Shown: in pieces, positions 10,926 through 18,063 of the stretch
Position numbering within the stretch: the first letter of the stretch is position 1
Layout of the letters: each line of letters begins with the position of its first letter
Assembly: GCA_022772305.1 (NCBI GenBank)
Contig: JALFAQ010000029.1
Location: 1-43,547 of the forward strand
From: Corynebacterium glucuronolyticum
GTDB lineage: Bacteria; Actinomycetota; Actinomycetes; Mycobacteriales; Mycobacteriaceae
DNA: 43,547 bases
Direction: 5' to 3'
Made by a program: the position numbers and the translations under genes
Notes under the pieces: model-generated
Database searches by the model: none
What the model was told of the DNA's origin: nothing
The model's input: the letters and a program-made list of their open reading frames with translations, nothing else

Positions 10926-11579
10926 TTATTTCCTCCCCTGCTCGAAGGCGCTGCGGAGGTAGCGCGCTGCTTCCTCCGGGTCCGCTGCTTTCATGATGGC
11001 GGAGACCACGCAGATCCCCGCGCCGTCTGTTCTACCGAGTTCACTCGCGTTGGTGAGATTGACACCGCCGATCGCCACGGCCGGCACGCCGAGGCCTTTG
11101 GCGCGCGTGGCGATCTCAGCAAACGCCTGCACACCGATCCCCGCCGGCGCATCCTTCTTGGTGGTGGTGTCCGCGACAGGCCCCACGCCGATAACGTCGG
11201 GGCGAAGCGCCGGATCCATCCTCTCCACCTCGTCCAGCTCCCGGTGGTTGCCCACCGAGAGGCCAAGCATGAGGTTCCCCGGCAGTTTTTTGCGGGCCTC
11301 GAGGTAGTCCACGTCATTCTGCCCGATGTGCAGGTTAAGGCCCAGCTCACAGGCAACATCAAGGCGATCATCCACAAACAGCGGCACGCCCGTGGGCTCC
11401 ATGAGCTCCTTCAACTGCCTGGCCCGCGCGAGGAACTCCTCCTCGGTTGCGCCCTTGTCGCGCAGCTGCACAACGCTCACCCCTCCCTTTATTGCCTTGT
11501 CGACGATCGGTGCTACGTTTTCCGGTCCCCCTCCCTGTTGCGGGTCGGTGACGAGGTAAAGACTCCAGTTGGTAGCCAT
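10926..11579 (-). CDS. thiE: Thiamine-phosphate synthase ThiE
   Basis: A 217-residue TIM-barrel enzyme that joins HMP-PP with thiazole phosphate to give thiamine phosphate. Diagnostic segments are LYLVTDPQQGGG, VSVVQLRDKGATEEEF (phosphate side), VPLFVDDRLDVA, LHIGQNDV, PDVIGVGPVADTTTKKDAP and VPAVAIGGV near the C-terminus. Its ATG overlaps the thiM stop by one nucleotide (TAATG), so it is translationally coupled. A second, truncated copy of its first 42 or so codons lies at about 15.63-15.75 kb. Confidence 0.95.
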   Translation of the reverse strand: MATNWSLYLVTDPQQGGGPENVAPIVDKAIKGGVSVVQLRDKGATEEEFLARARQLKELMEPTGVPLFVDDRLDVACELGLNLHIGQNDVDYLEARKKLPGNLMLGLSVGNHRELDEVERMDPALRPDVIGVGPVADTTTKKDAPAGIGVQAFAEIATRAKGLGVPAVAIGGVNLTNASELGRTDGAGICVVSAIMKAADPEEAARYLRSAFEQGRK

Positions 11580-12391
11580 TACAGGGATTCCTCCTCAAAG
11601 GTTGTGTATTGTTCCAGCTCATCTCCGGTGAGGGTGTTGAGCGCGTCGAGCCACGCCACCTTGAAGCTGCCCGGCGCGCTCGCGGTCTTGGCCGCCTTGG
11701 CACCGGCTGCCGAGTGGTGGGCGTGGGCTGCGACCACTGCAACGTGCGGGTCGGCGCCCACCGAGAGGTAGGCAGCCACCACCGCGCCGAGGGAGCACCC
11801 GGTGCCGATCACCTTCTGCATGAGCGGATCCCCGCCGGTGATACGCGTAATGCGGCCCTCCGAGACGACGATATCGGTGGCGCCGGAAATCCCCACCACC
11901 CCACCGGTGCGCTCGGCCAATACGCGGGCCACGGGGATCGCCGCATCCGCGGTATCGGCCGAATCAACGCCGCGGCCTCCGGCGGCGTTCTCATCGAGAT
12001 TGGCAAGCGCGATAATTTCCGAGGCGTTACCCCTAATAGCACCCGGCTTCTCCAACGCGATGGAGCGCTGAAACCGCGTGCGCTCGGTCAGCCCGCCGCA
12101 GGCCACCGGGTCAAGCACCCACGGGGTACCGGCTACTGTTGCGCCGGCAACGGCCGCCCGCATCCCTGCGTACTGCTCGTAGGACGGCGTGCCCGCGTTG
12201 ACGAGGACGCCGGAGGCCACGGCCGCGAACTCTGCGGACTCGGTGGGTGTATCGCACATGGCGGGCGACGCCCCGATGGCGAGGAGAACGTTGGCGGTGA
12301 TGTCCATGACGACACCGTTGGTAAGGCACTGGATAAGCGGTTCCTGGTCGCGGACCGCATGCATGATTTCTGAGTAGGCAGACGTAGCCAT
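11579..12391 (-). CDS. thiM: Hydroxyethylthiazole kinase ThiM (copy 1)
   Basis: A 270-residue ribokinase-like kinase that phosphorylates 4-methyl-5-(hydroxyethyl)thiazole with ATP for thiamine salvage. Motifs are [18 protein letters not shown] at the N-terminus, [21 protein letters not shown] and the catalytic anion hole [14 protein letters not shown]. The start ATG lies 8 nt from the GGGAA that closes the TPP riboswitch, so that GGGAA doubles as the ribosome-binding site. It is the first gene of thiM-thiE-thiD/tenA and is paralogous to thiM copy 2 at 15.8-16.6 kb. Confidence 0.95.
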   Translation of the reverse strand: MATSAYSEIMHAVRDQEPLIQCLTNGVVMDITANVLLAIGASPAMCDTPTESAEFAAVASGVLVNAGTPSYEQYAGMRAAVAGATVAGTPWVLDPVACGGLTERTRFQRSIALEKPGAIRGNASEIIALANLDENAAGGRGVDSADTADAAIPVARVLAERTGGVVGISGATDIVVSEGRITRITGGDPLMQKVIGTGCSLGAVVAAYLSVGADPHVAVVAAHAHHSAAGAKAAKTASAPGSFKVAWLDALNTLTGDELEQYTTFEEESL

Positions 12392-12398
12392 ACTGACA

Positions 12399-12485
12399 AT
12401 TCCCTTCGCTAGAACGACCTAGATCAGGTTCGACGGGTGTTTTCTCAGCGCCCCTTGTGGCGGGACGCACCCCGTTGCCTGGTTA
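12399..12485 (-). promoter_or_regulatory. TPP riboswitch (THI element) upstream of thiM copy 1
   Basis: The minus strand contains the THI-box core: CTGAGA, then ACCCG, GAACCTGATCTAGGT (positions about 12413-12432) and the closing GGGAAT. The closing GGGAA lies where the Shine-Dalgarno sequence of thiM should be, so TPP binding probably blocks translation initiation, the usual mode in actinobacteria. The 87 nt are identical to the riboswitch at 16566-16652. The 226 bases from 12486 to 12711 hold no other identified element. Confidence 0.95.
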
Positions 12486-12711
12486 TACCCACATTAGCAA
12501 AACGTTTCGCACGCAGTGAGCACACTCCCGAAAACATGCTCCGAGTATTTTCCATGCTTGGCACATGGTCGTTGCACGAAAAACGGTTAAAGACGAGTGC
12601 TTGAGAACTCACATGACTAAATCCACTTGAATAGAGCACAAGCCTCTTACAAGTGGAGTCGAGATGAGCAAGCCACCTGTTTAACCGATAACTCCCCGGG
12701 TTGGGCAGATT

Positions 12712-13095
12712 TCACTCCCCGCCGGCGACTTGTTTGGCAGCTGCATTCGCTTTCCGCATTGCGACAACAAAACCACCGATGGCGATAGCGTAGGCGATGA
12801 GCCGGATCGTCAAAGCAACAGATGAGTTGAGGTCGGGCGCGAGGAATCCGATCGCTACAAGTATCAGCGCGAGAACAATGTCCACGTACCCGAAGACTCT
12901 TAGACTTGGGGCGGCTGCGTCGTGTCCTGCGATCCACGCTGCGTCGCTTTTTTGAGTGGCTTCGGTGCGGATGCCAAAATTTCCGTGGCGCGTGGTTGTG
13001 CCCTTGGCAATGGAACGCCACAGCAACAACGAGGTCACCCCAAACAGAGCCAGGGCGATAGAACAGATGGCAAGTGCAGTACCCAAGGTGTTCAC
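12712..13095 (-). CDS. SdpI-family small membrane protein (possible immunity protein)
   Basis: A 127-residue protein with a membrane helix at the N-terminus and two more after residue 65. Between them is the SdpI-family signature GNFGIRTEATQKSDAAWIAG, followed by HDAAAP; family members have FGxRTxxTxxSxxAWxxxHR. In B. subtilis SdpI gives immunity to the SDP toxin and also controls an autorepressor; most homologues have no tested role. Here it is the third gene of an operon with a secreted helical protein, which supports an immunity role by inference. GTG 13095 is the start, with CCAAGG as ribosome-binding site; both lie inside a palindrome. Confidence 0.72.
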   Translation of the reverse strand: MNTLGTALAICSIALALFGVTSLLLWRSIAKGTTTRHGNFGIRTEATQKSDAAWIAGHDAAAPSLRVFGYVDIVLALILVAIGFLAPDLNSSVALTIRLIAYAIAIGGFVVAMRKANAAAKQVAGGE

Positions 13096-13100
13096 CTTGG
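13083..13100. promoter_or_regulatory. Palindrome over the ribosome-binding site and start of the SdpI-like gene
   Basis: CCAAGGTG-TT-CACCTTGG is a perfect 8-bp dyad. In the transcript it would fold as a 7-bp stem with a GAAC tetraloop, hiding the AAGG ribosome-binding site and putting the GTG start at the edge of the loop. It may control translation of the last operon gene, or be a protein operator. Confidence 0.5.
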
Positions 13101-13134
13101 AAAAAGTCGAGTGCTTAAAGAAGCAGTCTTTTTC

Positions 13135-13443
13135 TTATGCGTCTTTACTGTGTTTACCATGCCGTTTCTTCCACAGATGCTTTCGGATGAGGAAAATCGG
13201 GTTCACACAAATGAAGTAAAATGCGAGGAATCCGCCAACGTAACTGACTATCCCGTCGGAGGTGACTTCACTCCAGGGGACACCCTCTACAGGCGCGGAT
13301 GCGACCCCACGGTACCCGTCAACTTGTGACGTGTAAAAAGCGGCAACAGTCAAAAGTGGCGTGACGATATAGTTTAGCCACCATGGGGGAACCCACGGTG
13401 CACCGTCTTTATCTTTCTTAGCTAGCGCCCCACCAAAGCCCAT
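13135..13443 (-). CDS. Small two-helix membrane protein of the bacteriocin-like operon
   Basis: A 102-residue protein of unknown family. A first hydrophobic helix lies about residues 24-40 (NYIVTPLLTVAAFYTS), a polar loop about 41-66 follows, then a second helix about 67-88 (YVGGFLAFYFICVNPIFLI) and a strongly basic tail (RKHLWKKRHGKH). The AGGAGA ribosome-binding site overlaps the stop of the upstream secreted-protein gene, so the two are tightly coupled. Possible roles are immunity, maturation or export of the secreted product; no motif decides between them. Confidence 0.65.
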   Translation of the reverse strand: MGFGGALAKKDKDGAPWVPPWWLNYIVTPLLTVAAFYTSQVDGYRGVASAPVEGVPWSEVTSDGIVSYVGGFLAFYFICVNPIFLIRKHLWKKRHGKHSKDA

Positions 13444-13455
13444 CTAGACCATCTC

Positions 13456-14067
13456 CTAATCTAGCTGTTCACTTAATGCGCATGATCCCGCATAAAGGGC
13501 AAGTTTTGCCACCCATGCCACAGGCCCTCCAACAGCGCTAATGCCGTAGTCCAGCAGAGATGTTGCACCATTTAGCGCTGCCGTCGCAACGATTTTATCA
13601 GCCGCCGCCTTCCACTGTTTATCCTTCAGAAGTCGTCCGATGGCAATTGCATCATCAGGAGAGATGGGAAACTGGGCAATGTTATATACAACACACTTAG
13701 CGAAAGTCCCTAGATCGTATGTCGTAACAGCGGTCTCGCTCTGGTCTGATAAAGGTGACTCCATGAGCTTCGCCAATGCCTGAGCGTCCTCCACGGAAAC
13801 ACCTTCACGCTCAGCAGCATCATAATTAACCTTCCAGACTCCTGGCGATTGTTCGTATACAACCTCTGTGAACAGTGTTTCGAACGCCTGAGACAGTTCC
13901 TGAGAGAGCGCTTCCTCCCTCGAACTACCCGTTGGGTGATCTGATGAGACCGCCTCTCGGGATTGCAGTTCGAGGGCTTGCGCAGAAGCAAGTGGAGCCA
14001 GGCTCAAAGATACAGACACTACGGCTACGAAGCTTACGACGAAACGAGCTGTCACTGTGAGGTTCAT
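13456..14067 (-). CDS. Secreted protein with hydrophobic C-terminus, possible SDP-like antimicrobial precursor
   Basis: From ATG 14067 (ribosome-binding site AAAGG 10 nt upstream) the product is 203 residues. A longer frame to 14160 adds a poorly supported leader. Residues 1 to about 29 form a Sec signal peptide ending APLASAQA. The middle is acidic and helical. The last 80 residues contain Cys125 (FAKCVVYN), a helix with KDKQWKAAADKIV, and a glycine/alanine-rich hydrophobic end LLDYGISAVGGPVAWVAKLA, with Cys196 near the C-terminus. This design (signal peptide, propeptide, amphipathic Cys-bearing C-terminus) is that of SdpC-like toxins, and B. subtilis SdpC is about the same length. The downstream SdpI-family gene strengthens the inference. 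No SdpA or SdpB homologues are seen, so homology to SDP itself is unproven. Confidence 0.68.
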   Translation of the reverse strand: MNLTVTARFVVSFVAVVSVSLSLAPLASAQALELQSREAVSSDHPTGSSREEALSQELSQAFETLFTEVVYEQSPGVWKVNYDAAEREGVSVEDAQALAKLMESPLSDQSETAVTTYDLGTFAKCVVYNIAQFPISPDDAIAIGRLLKDKQWKAAADKIVATAALNGATSLLDYGISAVGGPVAWVAKLALYAGSCALSEQLD

Positions 14068-14291
14068 GACAGAAAACCTTTCGTGCGAGGATTGGTCTAT
14101 TAACATCATCATATGCTGACGGAACACCACATGCCAGCAGATCATCCCGACCAATAGCAAAGTACCGTGTTTGCAGTGATTTAGATGATCCTTTTTGAAC
14201 TGAAGTCACCTATACAAACCGGGGATTCGTTCACCTATGCCCTACTATCTCCAGCACCACGCATGTAGTACATACCATAAAGATAAGGACC

Positions 14292-14856
14292 ATGAGAACG
14301 CCTCTCCTGAAATTTGCAGCCTTCATCTCCATCACCTGCCTCGCAGTCGGCTGCGGAAACACAACCAACTCGCTCAGCTCTGACAACACCGCACCCGTCA
14401 CCGTTTACTCCACGGTGACGCAAGCCCGCAGCACAAGAATCCACACCCACAAGCGACGATCCCACACCCGGGAAACAAGCAGCCCCTCAAACCACCCGAC
14501 ACCACATCAACAAGGGGCAAATAGGCGGTGAGTGTGGTACCACCGCCGACGGCATGAAAACCAGCGCCGGCGAACATACCTCCTGCGAATTCACCGCCGT
14601 CATCTACGACGAGGCCCTGACAAAGCAATACCGGAGGGGACCAGTAGTCGATCCCACAGTTGATAATCTTCCGAAAGCCACGTTCAATGCGGTCAGCCCA
14701 AAAACAGGGAAATCGTACGAGATCACCTACTACCCCGGTTCCGACCAATTAACACTGATCTGCTACAGCGACACCGACAAAGACTTAAGCACTAACTACG
14801 CAATCCCCAACCACGATGTTCCCGACTGGGGAGACCGCCTCGATATCATCTACTAA
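14292..14856 (+). pseudogene. TSC-motif lipoprotein gene with a frameshift
   Basis: ATG 14292, preceded by AAGG, opens a lipoprotein signal peptide with lipobox LAVGC (lipidated Cys at residue 21) and a Ser/Thr-rich linker up to STVTQ. In that frame the sequence degenerates after about 14420 and stops at 14531. The next frame continues the expected protein: RKPAAQESTPTSDDP, then GGECGTTADGMK, GEHTSCEFTAVIY and a well-formed end DWGDRLDIIY (stop at 14856). The TSCEF/TSCxFA motif is typical of small secreted actinobacterial proteins. A single-base change between about 14416 and 14430 would restore one 187- to 188-codon gene. It is divergent from the bacteriocin-like operon. Confidence 0.65.
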
Positions 14857-14998
14857 AAAGAACGGTGGTCGCGTGCGACGGTAGAACCTATTACTGCCTC
14901 CCCGCTCCAGGGTCTACACCTCCCAGGTTTCTAGCCCCTGCTCCGGTCAGGTCTGACTACGCAGACACGCCTGCAATGCACCAGGCAATGTCTTGCAG

Positions 14999-15031
14999 CC
15001 CGTGCGCAGCCCTCTCCTTCCTGCGCACGGG
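14999..15031. repeat. GC-rich hairpin in the 321-bp gap 14857-15177
   Basis: CCCGTGCGCAG (14999-15009) and CTGCGCACGGG (15021-15031) form a perfect 11-bp inverted repeat with an 11-nt loop. No T-run follows on either strand, so it is not a classic terminator. The gap between the lipoprotein and the 151-residue ORF contains no convincing gene; a plus-strand frame at 14865-15200 has no coding features. Confidence 0.45.
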
Positions 15032-15177
15032 TGTAGCACGGGGGCGCAATCGGAGCCTTAGTACAGTAGGCTACGGCACTACTACGCCGATGAGCAGTGT
15101 TAATGGACAAGTGCAACCTTCCGAACTTCTACGAGTCTTGTCAGTTGCATTCCTTGTCATCCTCACTCCCAGTGCGC

Positions 15178-15633
15178 TTAATAGCGGCGCCGATACCTAG
15201 GGTCACTTCCCCTGTCTCCGTACAGTGTTTTTAGTTTCTGTCTAATCTCCTCCGCTTCTTTTTGCCGATCATCCTTGCTCAGCAGGTCGGCCAAAAGGTC
15301 ACCGAACTCGATTACGCTATCGTCAGCACGGGCGTCAGACCTCAGGAGTCTCTCAACAAAGTCTTGAAGAAGAGGAATTAACTTATGCGAATACCCCTTG
15401 GAACCAAGTGCTCTAGATAATCTACGGAATACTTCACCCTCCGGCATCAAATCCGGTCCACTGACCTCACTCAGCGCCTTTTCGTATCGGACCGCATAAT
15501 CAAAACCTTCATCAACGAAATCATTCCTGATCAGTAGCTCACTCACTTTGAGCACCGCATCGAGCACGTACCAATTGGTGAGCAATAGCTCCTTCATCAT
15601 TTGATCTGCTAATTCGCGGCGCGTGCTTGTCAC
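15178..15633 (-). CDS. Helical-repeat-like protein of unknown function, start within thiE remnant
   Basis: A 151-residue frame predicted almost wholly helical, with repeated hydrophobic/charged helices (VLDAVLKVSELLIRND, FRRLSRALGSKGYS, LIPLLQDFVERLLRSD, LLADLLSKDDRQKEA). It resembles a TPR-type tail but no repeat consensus is clear. Its first codons (GTG 15633) come from the truncated thiE copy, so either the true start is ATG 15600 (MMKELL) or this is the C-terminal part of a longer protein cut at the junction. The family is not recognised. It points towards the lipoprotein gene and is lower in GC than the thi genes. Confidence 0.5.
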   Translation of the reverse strand: MTSTRRELADQMMKELLLTNWYVLDAVLKVSELLIRNDFVDEGFDYAVRYEKALSEVSGPDLMPEGEVFRRLSRALGSKGYSHKLIPLLQDFVERLLRSDARADDSVIEFGDLLADLLSKDDRQKEAEEIRQKLKTLYGDRGSDPRYRRRY

Positions 15634-15751
15634 GCAGCTGCACGACGCTCACGCCGCCTTTCACTGCCTTGTCGACGATCTCGGGTACCCTTTCCGGTCC
15701 TCCTCCGAGTTCTGGGTCGGTTACGAGGTAGAGAGTCCAATCGGTAGCCAT
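15626..15751 (-). pseudogene. Truncated thiE copy (first ~42 codons)
   Basis: From ATG 15751 the frame reads LYLVTDPELGGG, then VDKAVKGGVSVVQLRDK, almost the same as the N-terminus of the intact ThiE. After QLRDK (about 15626-15631) the match to thiE ends abruptly and the frame continues into unrelated sequence to a stop at 15539. The phosphate-binding loops and the rest of the barrel are missing, so it cannot be active. It begins 3 nt after thiM copy 2. Confidence 0.88.
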
Positions 15752-15754
15752 CGT

Positions 15755-16561
15755 CTAGGCCTCCTCGATCTGTGCGTAGCGGCCAAGTTCCTCAGCCGTC
15801 AGCGTGTAGAGGGCATCCACCCACGCGAGCTTGTAGGAACCCGGCGCGCTCGCGGTTTCTGCTGCCTTGGCACCGGCGGCGGAGTGGTGGGCGTGAGCTG
15901 CCACGACTGCATCGTGCGGGTCTGCACCCACGGAAAGGTAGGCAGCGACAACGCCACCGAGGGAGCAGCCCGTGCCGATGACCTTCTGCATGAGCGGGTG
16001 GCCGGAGGTAATCTTCGTGATTCGGTTTTGGGACACGATGATGTCTGTGGCTCCGGAGATACCCACGACACCGCCGGTCTTTTTGGCCAGCGCCTGGGCT
16101 GCAGGGATGGCAGCCTCTGCCGCATCGGTGGAGTCCACGCCACGGCCGCCACCGGCGTTTTCGTCGAGGTTCGCAAGCGCGATGATCTCCGAGGCATTAC
16201 CGCGGATCGCGTGCGGCTTGTCTGCGATGAGAGACCTCTGGAAGCGGGTGCGCTCCTTCAGCCCGCCGCAGGCCACCGGGTCGAGCACCCAGGGGGTTCC
16301 CGCCTCGTTGGCACCGGCCACGGCTGCGCGCATCCCCGCGTACTGCTCGTTCGACGGGGTCCCCGCGTTGAAGAGGACGCCGGAGGCGACCTGCGCGAAG
16401 TCGCCTGCTTCCGTAGGGGTGTCACACATTGCTGGTGAGGCCCCGATGGCGAGGATGACGTTGGCGGTGATGTCCATGACGACACCGTTGGTAAGACATT
16501 GGATAAGCGGTTCCTGGTCGCGGACCGCATGCATGATTTCTGGGTAGGCGTATTCAGCCAC
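15755..16561 (-). CDS. thiM: Hydroxyethylthiazole kinase ThiM (copy 2)
   Basis: A 268-residue paralogue of the ThiM at 11.6-12.4 kb with all key segments intact: [39 protein letters not shown] and [14 protein letters not shown]. It should phosphorylate hydroxyethylthiazole. The start is GTG 16559-16561, where copy 1 has ATG, and its riboswitch is identical to that of copy 1. Differences between the copies are spread over the gene, so the duplication is not fresh, or the second copy came from a related strain. It is followed only by a truncated thiE. Confidence 0.95.
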   Translation of the reverse strand: MAEYAYPEIMHAVRDQEPLIQCLTNGVVMDITANVILAIGASPAMCDTPTEAGDFAQVASGVLFNAGTPSNEQYAGMRAAVAGANEAGTPWVLDPVACGGLKERTRFQRSLIADKPHAIRGNASEIIALANLDENAGGGRGVDSTDAAEAAIPAAQALAKKTGGVVGISGATDIIVSQNRITKITSGHPLMQKVIGTGCSLGGVVAAYLSVGADPHDAVVAAHAHHSAAGAKAAETASAPGSYKLAWVDALYTLTAEELGRYAQIEEA

Positions 16562-16565
16562 TGCA

Positions 16566-16652
16566 ATTCCCTTCGCTAGAACGACCTAGATCAGGTTCGA
16601 CGGGTGTTTTCTCAGCGCCCCTTGTGGCGGGACGCACCCCGTTGCCTGGTTA
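16566..16652 (-). promoter_or_regulatory. TPP riboswitch upstream of thiM copy 2
   Basis: An 87-nt THI element identical base for base to 12399-12485, including CTGAGA, ACCCG, GAACCTGATCTAGGT and the closing GGGAA used as ribosome-binding site. Complete identity next to a diverged thiM suggests strong selection or gene conversion. Confidence 0.95.
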
Positions 16653-16762
16653 AATCCACATTAGCAGCCCCGCTCAGCAGCCGTTCCCGGGGGTCGCTCC
16701 CCTCCGCCCAGCTCGCGGATGACCGGCAGTGCCGGGAATATGCGTTTGGCACCCTAGGAACC

Positions 16763-18010
16763 ATGACATACCTGCCACGCGCTCTCGACCTGCAGCTTGA
16801 CGAGCTACTCCCCTATGTCGGTGCGATTGCTATCGATGGGCCCAAGGGCGTCGGAAAAACAAACACGGCAGAATAGCGTGCGACAACGACACTGCACTTA
16901 GACCGTGAGCAGGATCGCATTATCCTTCGCGCTAATCCCACTTTCAACCACTCTCCTGATGGCTCGATCCTCATCGATGAGTGGCAACGGGTACCAGAAG
17001 TGTGGGACAATGTGCGTCGGGCGGTGGACGACGGGTGCGATCCAGGCCGCTTCCTACTTACTGGCTCAGCTGCCCCCATTGCAGGCACCACGACACACAG
17101 TGGCACTGGACGCGTGTCGTCTTTGCGTATGCGCCCGATGGCCATCTTTGAGCGTGACTCGCGGGAAGATCTTATCTCTCTCAAAGACATTCTTGCCGGT
17201 TTCGCCACCATCACCGGGCAGACCGATCAAACTTCCGCCGACTACGCGCATAGCATTGCGACGACAGGACTGCCCGGACTGCAGAATCTTCCCCCGCTCG
17301 TACAAGAGCAGCACATCGCTTCGTACATCGACCGGATCCTTGACCACGATTTACCCGACCAGGGTTACACCACGCGCAATAAAGCAGCACTCCTCACCTG
17401 GATGCGCGCCTATGCCGCAGCAACAGCAACACAGACAAGCTATTCAGAAATCCTAGATTCTGCGACACCTGGCGAGTCCAACAAGCCAACAAAAAAGTCA
17501 TCTGCGACATACCGAGACAAACTAAGCGAAATTTGGATTCTCGCCCCATTACCTGCCCGGAATTTTGCCTCCGCCCCATTCCCACGTGTTTCCCAACAAG
17601 CGACACATTTCCTTGCCGATCCCGGTCTTGCGCTGCACCTTCTTGGATTGACCGAAAGATCCCTTCAAGCTCCTCGGAACGCCGATATCTTTGGCTGCCT
17701 ATTTGAGGCTCGTGCAGTGCTCTGCATCCGCGTTGCTGCCGAAGCGAACTTCGCCACCGTCGGCCATTTCCGCACACGAAATGGGGACCATGAAATCGAT
17801 GCTGTTATTGAAAGCGCGGATGGGGGCATTGTCCCCGTGGAAGTGAAACTGACGCACACGCCCTCCCCCGAGGACGGAAAGCATCTCCTATGTCTGCAGA
17901 ACGAGCTTCCCGAAGAAGTCATCGACATGATCATCATCACAACCGGGGATCGGGCTTACCGCCGAGAAGATGGCATCGCCTGCATTCCACTCTCCCTGTT
18001 CGGGGTATAG
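16763..18010 (+). pseudogene. AAA_14/DUF4143-type ATPase gene interrupted by an in-frame amber codon
   Basis: One frame from ATG 16763 to 18010 encodes an ATPase of the AAA_14/DUF4143 family (function generally unknown). Walker A is GPKGVGKT at about residues 27-34. A TAG at 16874-16876 follows right after (TNTAE-stop-RATTTLHLD) and coding continues in the same frame with Walker B GSILIDEWQ, FLLTGSAAP, the DUF4143 helices and the C-terminal nuclease-like core VPVEVKLT. No other lesion is seen over 1.2 kb. An internal GTG at 17000 would give a 336-residue product without Walker A. The stop is therefore probably recent, a sequencing error, or suppressed. Confidence 0.85.
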
Positions 18011-18063
18011 CACGCACGACCAGAAAACGCCGTTGCGATGTGCCTATGCAGCGACGGACTCCG

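Larger units (their letters stand above)
11454..12499. repeat. Direct repeat, copy 1: TPP riboswitch-thiM-thiE 5' end
   Basis: This segment matches 15626-16666 in the same orientation. It runs from the CTTGTC in thiE codons for the QLRDK motif, through all of thiM and the riboswitch, to CACATTAGCA upstream of the riboswitch. The riboswitch parts are identical; the thiM parts encode proteins with roughly four of five residues the same by eye. The 3.1 kb between the copies holds the bacteriocin-like operon and its neighbours. Confidence 0.85.
15626..16666. repeat. Direct repeat, copy 2: TPP riboswitch-thiM-thiE 5' end
   Basis: Second copy of the segment at 11454-12499, in the same orientation. 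The match begins at CTTGTC inside thiE and ends at CACATTAGCA upstream of the riboswitch. Recombination between the copies would remove the intervening 3.1 kb and leave one complete thiM-thiE-thiD/tenA operon. Confidence 0.85.

Noticed and set aside
12445..12639. Minus-strand ORF of 64 codons overlapping the first TPP riboswitch
   Set aside because: It runs through the riboswitch core, which is identical in both copies for structural reasons; the protein shows no features.
14865..15200. Plus-strand ORF of 111 codons between the lipoprotein and the 151-residue ORF
   Set aside because: No ribosome-binding site, no domain, mixed composition and a hairpin inside; I treat the interval as non-coding.
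11454..16666. Transposon or insertion sequence as cause of the thiM duplication
   Set aside because: No transposase, terminal inverted repeats or short target duplications were seen at the edges; the flanking repeats are the thi genes themselves.
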